A DNA stretch of 64,000 nucleotides, from positions 22,876,038-22,940,037 of the forward strand of contig OZ026601.1 in assembly GCA_964020085.1 (NCBI GenBank). The letters are read 5' to 3'. The notes under the pieces are model-generated. The model did not search any database, was not told where the DNA came from, and was given only the letters and a program-made list of their open reading frames with translations. Positions 55,545 to 64,000 of this stretch are shown here, one piece after another (position 1 is the first letter of the stretch; each line of letters starts with the position of its first letter). The DNA is from Micromussa lordhowensis. Lineage: Eukaryota; Cnidaria; Anthozoa; Scleractinia; Lobophylliidae. A program made the translations under genes and the position numbers.

Positions 55545-57625
55545 TTAGAAGGCTCCAGATTCATAAGTAATGCCCTCTGCATCCCGTAGGGCCTTCTCTC
55601 TACGAGTTCTCCTCAGTTGCTTTGCTTGATGACATTTCTTTTCTTTCGTGCTGGCCTTGAAGGTCTGACTTCTGCAGTCGCTTCTTGTCTCTGGTGAAAG
55701 AGGCTCTTCTAGTGAATTTACCAGCTGGTATAGAAAGCCTCTGCATGACTTTCTCCCTGCTGGCAGCTCCACCATGAAAATGGAGGACGGCAGATGCCAC
55801 TCCACAGTGGATGACCTTTACCCCTTGGTGCTTGTGCTTGGGCCACCGGCCCCAAACCAATTAATTGATACATTCATTCCGGTTCTGCGTTGTGCCATGA
55901 ACACATCTTTCCAAGAGCTTTTGTCTCGCTTAGTGTCATAAAAGTGGGGCGCAGCAATTCAAGAAAAATTTCAGGCAGGCAGTCTCCCTCTTTGTAAGTG
56001 GTGGTTCCAGTAGCTTGATCTTGTTACCACTTGCACCAATAATTTTCGCCAGGAGGACAAAATCGATGTTGTTTTGCGGAATCTTCAGCTTTAACAGGGT
56101 GGTTTTAATATGGCAATGATGTTCTTTTTCATAGAGTACACTGCCATATCAATCTCCCTGTCAGAAGGATTTCCTGCAGTCAGAGTGTTCTGTCTAATGG
56201 CTTGACTGTAATATCGCTGAATTTGTTTGATTTTTTCATCTGAGGGACGACCACATCCTCCAATTGGCTTTCCATCTGCCAGTTTTCTCTTTGTTTTGGC
56301 CTTCAGGTTGAGGAGATGTTTTCCCATACGCTTTTGAACGTGACCAGCACAGTCTAATTTTATAACTTTGCAGTTGTCACCATAAGTATCCTCTACTGCA
56401 TTGAAGGCTTTGCTATCTCCATCGCAAACCATCCATTTATACCGGATATTGTCTTTCTAGTAACCGGTTCCATAAAACTTTGGCTCCTTCTGTCTCCATG
56501 GCAGGTGAACTGCTATGAAAGTTAATGTCGCATTCACCTGATGCAATGTGCTCTATTTGTGACTCTTCAAATTCATCATCTGAATTACAGCGACCCTTGT
56601 TAAGGGTGCATGTTTGGCAGGATTTGGATAAGACATGGTAATCGAGAACTTCTCCAGTGTTCACTGACAGTTCATGTACCAACAAAACTTACGGGCACAT
56701 CAACTACTGCATCTTTACTTTGCACTCCATTCTCCTTCAAAATTTGTTCTCGAGCCTTTGTCCAGCTGCTTTCATATCCTCTTGAGCTCAAGAGCATTCA
56801 GAATTGTTTCAACATGTTGATAGTACGCTGGCTTTGATAAGCAGGGCATGTTCATATTGCTGCAAAAGGATGACAGACCTTCATACCCACCGCCTGTTTC
56901 CAAGGAGTGGTATACTGCGCGCCTGTTGACATCCAAGGATTTCCCTCTCTTAGTTATCAAGAAGGATGTCTCTAAAGGTGACTCCTCCAGGCAAGAGCTG
57001 CACTGAACAGACAGTTCGGTCATAAGGCCTCTTCTCCCATTCTCATTCTCTTGAAGGGTTGAAGTCCCTAAAATATTAATACAGAAACAATTTAAGGAAT
57101 TTCTTTATCTACATAATAACAAGTGTATAAAATCACCCCTCAAACTTCCAATCTATGAATTTGAGACTGTCTAAAATATCCTGAAACACATGCTTTTATA
57201 TTCCAAGACAGAATAAGTTACTTTAAACTAAAATTAAACACTTTCAAATAACAGATAAGTTTACATGAAACTTCATAAACACAAGAAAAATTACCGTAAG
57301 AAAATTTCACACCTTCTTCACAAACATGTGCTTCAGCGAGCGTGGAGAATCTCTCTAGGTCTATAAGCCTGTACTCTTGTCCCTGAAACACATTTTTTTC
57401 ATCCTTGGAGGGATCAGAGCAAGAATCTTTGGGCGAGGACTGCAGCTTCATTTTCTTCCTGGAAGCACCGATGGATTCTTCTGTTTCAGACTCGAAGTCA
57501 GAGCATTCGCGAGACATGCTGGGTGTTGGTGTGACGATTTCGGTCGTTTCCATGTTTCTGAACTCCAGAAAAATCCTTTCCTTTCTTTTCTTTCTATATA
57601 CATTTTTTCTCTTCATTCCAACCAT
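55545..57625 (-). pseudogene. Mutator-like transposase copy A (frameshifted)
   Basis: N-terminal exon from 57625 (MKRKNVYRKKRKER) to a GTAATT donor near 57293. The second exon starts near 57070 and covers LDVNRRAVYHSLETGGGYEG and LSKPAYYQHVETILNAL. Later pieces give SVNTGEVLDYHVLSKSCQTC, SSPAMETEGAKVLW, VCDGDSKAFNAVEDTYGDNC and LDCAGHVQKRMGKHLLNLK. These are hallmarks of the Mutator-like transposase domain found in many invertebrate genomes. Frame changes occur near 56780, 56690, 56435 and 56090. The C-terminal part (PKHKHQGVKVIHCGVASAVL) is in yet another frame. It cannot encode an active enzyme. Confidence 0.82.
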
Positions 57626-58080
57626 TTTCGACAATAATATTTGCCGTAACAATGAGCTTATGTTTGTATGCGATCGACAAAAATCTCAGCATGTAAAATC
57701 ATAACCCATAATGCACAATCCAATTTCTTGCTCATGTAAGGGGTCACAGAGATTCCCTCTATCCTTGCCTTGTGTTTTTTGGGAATTGAAAGAAAGCAGG
57801 AGAATGGAAAGAAGCCAAAAGTTCAAAAATGGCAGATCCATTGCCATGGCAACAAAGTTGTTTATTTTAACCGCACGGCTTTAAAGAGCTCGTAGCGGCA
57901 GAAAACTTTCAAAGTAGACCTTCAAACACCTATTTAAAGAGTCCTCAATGATAGAGATACTGATGGCTCTAAGAAAAAAATGTTCATTTTGACCAAATTT
58001 CATGTTTACCCCCACCTTACGAATAATCATAGCAATTATGTTGCACTAAAGTCATTCATTTCAATGAAATTGTCAATTTC
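57626..58080. other. Spacer between the two Mutator-like copies
   Basis: Contains ATTGCCATGGCAACAAAG, which recurs as ATTGCCATGGAAACCAAA at 61625 upstream of copy B, so both copies share their 5' flank. Confidence 0.45.
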
Positions 58081-58082
58081 AA

Positions 58083-61000
58083 TCACATGGAAGCCCCATG
58101 CATCATATTCATCACCCTCAGCCTCGCTGAGGATCTCTTCTCTGTGGGTTTGCAGCAGCTGCATTCCTTGCCATTACCTTTTCTCTTTTGTAGAGGACTG
58201 CAATTCAGATTTCTTGAGCTGCCTCTTGTCCTTTTTTGCTGATGCCTTTTTGTAAACATTCCAGCAGGGAACAAGAGTCGTTCCATCACCTTCGTTCTGC
58301 TTGCAGCTCCACTTTGAAAGTGACAAACGGCAGATGCTACAGCACAATGGATCACCTTAGCGCCATGGTGTTTGTGTTTTGGACAACGAGCCCACACCAT
58401 TCAATTAATACACTTGTTGTGTTTTTGTGTTGCACCCTGTACACATCTTTCAAGGAGCCTTGTTTCACTCAAGGCCGAGAAGGTAGGGCGCAGCAAATCA
58501 AAAAATACCACAGGCAAACAGTCAGCTGCATTGTAGGTTGATGTTCCTGTTGCAGAGTGTTGCCATTTACACCACGAAGACTGACCAACAGGACAGAAGC
58601 AGTGTTGTTTGGCTAGATCTGGAGAATGCACACTGTGGTGAAGGATAGCAATGATCAGAGGTTTCAATACATTTTGAAGCAGGAGGGTTCTCATGGTAGA
58701 GTAAGCGGGCACCCCTATAAACCAAAGGGCCGAAGGCCCGAGCCTCTAGGAGTGTCCGGGGGAGGTCCCCCCCCCCAGAAAATGTTTTAAATCAGACTCT
58801 TGGAAATGCATTATCCAGCATTCTGAGGTGGAAATTTATAATTCTACGTCCTGATTTTGCGAACAAAAATTGGGAATAATTTATGGAGCTTTTACATATA
58901 CTAGCACAAAGTGACCTCATGAAAAACAATATTGTAAATGTTCACAGCCTTAGAGAATTTACTAAATTGGCAAGCATTAAAGTGACTTTGTGAAAAACAG
59001 TAATGTAACTCATTTTGTAACTGTTTGCAGCCTCAGGGAATTTACTAAATACATAACACTGAACAGTATGAATAATGAAACCTAACTCATTGGCTTATAT
59101 TGCTTAGTTTGTTAGATAGTGAGCTACACAAAATAATAACTGAAACAAACAGTATCTAGATACAGTTTCATGAGTGAACTCCTCCTGTACTGTTGCTGCT
59201 TTCATTCATGGCGAAAATTACAAATCAATCCTAAATCCGGGCAACTAATGTGTTCTTACAATAACCAAAGAAGAGCCAGTCTTTGATTGTAAGTATCCAA
59301 TGGTCGTTGCAGTTCAATGACTCTTTTGACATGCAAAACACACACTTTATTCATATCTGCTAGTGCAACTTCATTATGTTGAAAAGAAAACTTGTAATGC
59401 ATTAATAACTCACCTTTTGACCCCTTTGGAAAGAAATTATCTAGGCACCTTAGGCGTGAGGTCTTTTACTAGTGTTGTTTGCTGCCATTTTAACCAAGTG
59501 CTTTTGGTCGCGTGAAATGTCACATGCAAATGTCGTGTAACAGCGTGAGAGAGGGTAGGTTCTGGTAACTAGTTTGATTATGTAGGCGATGGGTTTCATG
59601 AAGACAATGCAATAACTTCGAAAGAGATATTTTTCGGTAATCCGGACACAAAACTATTAGTTTTCATGAAAAAAACAACTGTAATTCAGAGGTGCAATTC
59701 CTGGTTAGACTCACCGAGGAAAGTGAGAGAGTGGTGAAAAGAAGTTTCGGTTAGTCTGGCTTTTGATTTTGTATTTGTCTACTTGAGACCTCATTTGAGC
59801 GAAGGCGGGTACTGTGCTCAGAGTAGATGGGTGCCGGTACCTGGGTTCTGGCTTCTAATAAAACCCCTGAATGATGTTTTTCTTCATGTTGTAAACAGCA
59901 ACATTAACTTCTCTCTCGGCTGGATTTGCTTTGGACAAAGTGTTTTGCCTGATAGCCAATCCATAATACTTTTGGGAGACATTTAATCCAATCCTCTGCT
60001 AGGCGACCCTGCCCACTAATAGGTTTACCATGAGACAGTTTACCCTTGGTGGTAGCTTTGAAGTTTGTTAGATGCTTCCCCATTTGTTTTTGGGCATGTC
60101 CCATACAATCAAGGTTTTCAACAACATTAAAGGCCTTACTGTCACCATCAGAAACCATCCACCTGTACCTTCGGTTGTGTCGCACTATGAATCTGATCCA
60201 CAAAACTGTAGCACCCTCCGCTTCCATTGCAGATGAGCCTGCCTTTAAAATTAATATCACAGTCATTTGAAGCAAGGTGCTCAGTTTGCTCACTCTGACA
60301 CTGGGACTTCTTCAGTAAACATTTTCGGCATTCCTTGGAAGGGATATGGTAGTCAAGTACCTCTCCAGTGCCCACTGCTATGGCAAAGACTACATCAGTT
60401 AAGGATGTAAATCCTCTTTTGGCTCATGTGCCATCAAAGGACACTGCCGCTTCCAAAAATGGCATCACTAGTCAACTGTGCATTTTCTTTTAAAATGTGG
60501 ACATGCACCTTTTGCCCTGCTGCTCTCATGTCATCCTCAGCTTCAGCCTCTAAAGCTTCCATAATGGTGTTAACTTGTTTGTAATAAGCAGGCTTGGATA
60601 AACATGGCGTGTTCATAATACTGCAAAAGGTCACAAGTCCTTCGTATCCACCTCCTGTTTCATGGGAATGGTAGACTGCACACCGATTTACATCAAAGGA
60701 CTGTCCCCTCTTGGTTACAGAAGGCAATGTTTTACGGGGTGTAGCAGGCATGTGCTGCACTCCTCTGAGAGGTCTGCATTAATCCATTTCTCCCAGAAGG
60801 GTTGTCCTTCACAGTTAAATGGCCTACAAGAAGACATTTTAAGGATTTACTACAGTTGAAACATAATTGTTCATTAACATTTAAATTTGTTTACTGAGTA
60901 CAGAATGAAAAAACATGATTGATCTTTTAAAATTTATCTTAATAATTCAAATAATAATAATTATTAAAGATAACTATTATCAGTTTTGGCTGCAATATAT

Positions 61001-61402
61001 GCTATGCCTAACAGTAATGAGCCAGGAAGCACTTGACAGAGGTAGCACTTTATGTCATTGTTTCTCACCTTTGTTTCACACATGAGCTTCAGACAGTGCT
61101 AAAGACAACTTAAGGTCTATTAGCCTATATCCCTCTCCCTAGCAAGCCGTTTCCTCGTCAAAACATTCTGAAGCACTGTCTGAAGAGTTATCTTCTGGCT
61201 TCATTTTTAGTTGAGACGCACTCGGTGATTGATCAAGATCAGAATCTGATGAAGGTTGTTCATATGACACACACCATGAGTTGTCTCGGGAACTCCACTG
61301 TCAGCTGGCAACAGTTTCTTCTTTTTTTTCACATGTCTCCCAGCTCCAGTGAAAGGTTTTCCTTTCCTTTCTGTAAATGTTTTTCTTTATTCCTCCCGGC
61401 AT
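58083..61402 (-). pseudogene. Mutator-like transposase copy B (frameshifted, interrupted)
   Basis: N-terminal exon from 61402 (IKKNIYRKERK). The middle exon has FDVNRCAVYHSHETGGGYEG, LSKPAYYKQVNTIMEALEAE, GTGEVLDYHIPSKECRKC, WMVSDGDSKAFNVVEN and GHAQKQMGKHLTNFKATTKG. The chain is cut by about 1.2 kb (58700-59880) and resumes with IIAILHHSVHSPDLAKQHC, CPVGQSSWCKWQ and PKHKHHGAKVIHCAVASAVC. Several frame changes occur. Same orientation as copy A and the same family, but from sequence differences not a very recent duplicate. Confidence 0.8.
58700..59880. repeat. Insertion splitting Mutator-like copy B
   Basis: Starts with GC-rich GGGCCGAAGGCCCGAGCC and GGTCCCCCCCCCC, then AT-rich sequence. It interrupts the transposase between AVYNMKKNI and the LHHSVHSPDL block. 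No ORF was recognised; exact borders are uncertain. Confidence 0.5.
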
Positions 61403-61885
61403 TTTGGACAAAAATACCACTGTTAGAAAGCTCTCTTGTTCTCTTAATCTCCACTGTTTGTGATACCATGTTTGACTGAATTTTGATCCCGTGAGGTCTT
61501 TGGCAAACTGAATCTTCATGTAATGGACCATAAGGTATCCTTACAGAAGTGGATATGGATTTCTTGGAATTGGATGGACTGCAGGGACAGACTCAATGTA
61601 AAAAGCAAATGATGCTACTTTGCATTGCCATGGAAACCAAAACTGTTTTTCCACCACACTATTTAAAACGCTTCGCTTGTACTAGCGTTACATGTTGGGA
61701 TGTGATGGTCAGGTGAATCTATTTTAGGTGAACACGGTACTTAACAAGAATTTCTTTGAATGTCTGGAAGTCGATGTCATTTCGTTTCTATGGTTAAGTG
61801 TCGACATTTCCGGTTTACAAATTATAAAATATTTCTCCCATAGGCAAAGATTACATTTTGTGTTGACATTTGAATACGACCTAGC
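61403..61885. other. Upstream flank of copy B, no gene seen
   Basis: Shares a word with the flank of copy A (see 57626). Otherwise empty. Confidence 0.4.
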
Positions 61886-62403
61886 TTACTTTACTTTTCT
61901 CCACTTAATATGGTAGTTGATTTTCTTTTCCTTTAGACTCCATATGTACTTGCTAAGCTTGGTTACGTTTTTGTAGCGTTCGTTCCTGAAGGAACATGTG
62001 TGGTTTCTGTAACATTCCTTGAACGTTGTGTCACACAGCCCAATGTATGTTTCTTTTGTCTGTGGGGTCTCGACCTCAGCTTGGTAGATGATGTTCCGGA
62101 TGTTACACTTTAGTGGGCAGGTATTCTTGTTACGGCAGTTGTTATCACTTTCCTCTGATTGGTTTGATGGGTTATTAATCTGCGCTTTATTGTGGCTAGA
62201 GATAACTGTCTTTACGTTGCTCATACAGCTGTAGCTCAGCTTTAGAGTGTTCCTGTTGAAGATTTTGTGCAGCGGGTTGGTTTTAGGGAAATGTCGATCA
62301 ATTAATTGGAGGAAGCATTTACCAACTTTCGATTCTACATTTTGGCTATATGGCGGGTTAAACCACAGGATGTTTCTTTGGCAGTTCTTACTCTTTCATG
62401 GCG
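61886..62403 (-). pseudogene. Penelope-like retroelement fragment, C-terminal part
   Basis: Frame open from about 62403: [60 protein letters not shown] cysteine block ([11 protein letters not shown]) and a GIY-YIG-like start follow: [45 protein letters not shown]. This arrangement is typical of Penelope-like polyprotein ends. It belongs to a different subfamily from the fragment at 24264. The reverse transcriptase is missing, so it is a dead fragment. It is cut upstream near the pogo-like end at 62430. Confidence 0.82.
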
Positions 62404-62429
62404 GATCAGCGGTTGGCGTTTTGATTGAC

Positions 62430-62528
62430 AGGTTTGTGTGTAAGGTGCGTGGTCACAGCATGTAATAATGTGCATGCAGTACACGCCAATTCGTGCTTGT
62501 AATGCTACAGTCCCTTTGACCAGTACTG
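62430..62528. repeat. Lone right end of the pogo-like family
   Basis: Ends TCCCTTTGACCAGTACTG followed by TA, matching the right end at 54992, with upstream GTGCGTGGTCACAGC and GTACACGCC words. No left partner was found nearby. Confidence 0.7.
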
Positions 62529-62530
62529 TA

Positions 62531-64000
62531 GCTTTATAGTTGATGGCTTGAACAGCTCTTGCTTCTGCTGTTGTTTTATATCTTCTTGATTCCTTCGTCT
62601 CCCATAGCAAATATAGTTGAGACATCTTGTGGTCTGGAGGAATAATTTTTGACAATGATGTACTGTTGTGTTGTAAACCAAAATTGTAAAGAGAAAAGAA
62701 ATTTAACATAGAATACACAAGACTACACAAGCTGCAATACGTAAAACTACTTTTATACTGTTTACTATGTCAATTTTTTGCCAGCTTAATGTTATTTCCA
62801 TTAAACAGGCTTTGAAAAAGTTTAGAATGAATTGCTTCTGGTAAAACCAGGTTATTATGGATTTCACCAGCCAGTGGGTTTGGTAATCCAATGATGGTAT
62901 CAATCTGGATCATGTTCTCCCTCAAATTACTGCTGAGGAAGATAATTTTATAGCAATCGTCATAATGTTGAACTGTAACCTTACACAACAGGATCACATA
63001 ATTAATATATTATGGTTATTTATGAAATTAAAGTTCACAGGTGATGGCATACCTCCTTTGTTTGTCTTAAAATATTTCCACAGAATTCCAAGCTTTTATG
63101 CATAGGTGTAGGGGCAAGTAGGGCTTGAGCCCCTCCTCCCCCCCCCCCAAGCGGTTGGGGTTTAAATGAGGTCTTAAATGTGGGCAACTTGCCTAGCCCT
63201 GTGGCAGAATGAATATTGCCACAGGTCTGCTGTAAACAAACCTTATCAACAGTATGTAAACAATAAGAAAGATATAAAGCTTATTGTGTGTAAAATAAGA
63301 TTTGAAACAATAAAGTAAATTTTATTGTTTCGCTAAAAATATTTTCATTATGGTAGATTATACCTGTATATGATACATTCGTTAGTAATAATTAAGCCAG
63401 ACCATGTGGCTCCATGAAGGTGTGCCACTGTGTGGACCTGGTATAAAATAAAAAAAAAATTAAATAATATCATGAGAACAAATATATACTATGCTGGATT
63501 GGATTGGAGTAAGAAAGTGCTTGAAATGGGAAATGTTTCTTTGTTCAGTTCAGGAAATGAAATATATATTGATGAGGCAAGTGTTGTATGAAAAGTTATG
63601 TTAATTCAGAGGAGTGATGCGTCATGTGTGATAACCAATTCTTTTGATGATTTCCCAACAGGAACTTTTGAATTTTCATACCTCTGGTTTTACAAGGTGG
63701 AAGAGAGTGCTTGAAACGGGAAAGTGTTCCATCGTTTAAACTTTTATTCACTGCAGCTTAACAGACCTTTGCGTTTCGCACATTCACTTTGACACTCACA
63801 AGTTATGTTTTTGTAAGGCGTTGTTTGTCTTTGATTATGCGCTGTGAATTCGAGTGCCTGAATTCAATGCTGAAGTAACACCAAGAATGCGTGAAACTAT
63901 GCCTTCAGTGGCAGCGTATTTTTTAAAATGTTTAAATCTCGGGTTCACTAACTTTAAGTGCGCCCGGCAAATATTAACACGTGCTTCTTTCTTTACTAAA
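62531..64000. other. No gene seen
   Basis: AT-rich sequence with a poly-C tract at 63140 (CCTCCCCCCCCCC). Short ORFs on the minus strand (62335-62997) have no recognisable motifs. Confidence 0.4.

Overview
This window reads as nuclear DNA of an anthozoan cnidarian, most likely a stony coral. It is AT-rich, its genes carry many introns, and it is packed with mobile elements. The families I recognise are BEL/Pao, DIRS, Penelope-like elements, ISL2EU, Mutator-like transposases, a pogo-like element and many foldback MITEs. The species cannot be named from sequence alone. I see no rRNA, tRNA, CRISPR array or bacterial-style operon.

Layout. 1-1480: 3' end of a BEL/Pao retrotransposon with a frameshift in its integrase region, then a probable LTR. 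3011-7604 (+): three exons of an alpha-type nicotinic-like Cys-loop receptor subunit, ending at its stop. 12.24-14.24 kb (+): a compact multi-exon gene with TATA box, signal peptide, tandemly duplicated mini-exons that each encode a PIEF-Gly-basic motif, a terminal exon and a poly(A) signal. This looks like an undescribed secreted (neuro)peptide precursor. 16.7-17.2 kb: one unrecognised basic ORF. 20.0-26.3 kb: a repeat cluster with a foldback element tipped by tandem arrays, an unrecognised charged-protein exon (-), and a Penelope-like fragment followed by a hammerhead-like motif.

27,237-36,553 is an ISL2EU DNA transposon with a THAP/DDE transposase on + and a SAP-SWIM-YqaJ-PHD protein on -. 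Both genes carry a few stops or a frameshift. An apparently intact DIRS retrotransposon is nested between them. The ISL2EU element is flanked, flush with its ends, by a direct duplication of about 165-176 bp.

37,242-50,955 is a 13.7 kb inverted-repeat element. Its arms are about 3.1 kb, each end starts AACAGACATCG, and it is flanked by the 4-bp direct repeat TACT. Between the arms sit two intron-rich genes pointing away from each other: a Ulp1-type (C48) cysteine protease on - and a DUF7869-like protein on +. This is the best candidate here for a new large DNA transposon type.

51-64 kb: a MITE, a 2.4 kb pogo-like element containing a roughly 310-bp tandem repeat and a cysteine-rich ORF, two decayed Mutator-like transposase copies in the same orientation, a second Penelope-like fragment, and unassigned sequence.

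The receptor and the peptide gene look like host genes. Most of the remaining recognisable coding sequence belongs to mobile elements at different stages of decay.
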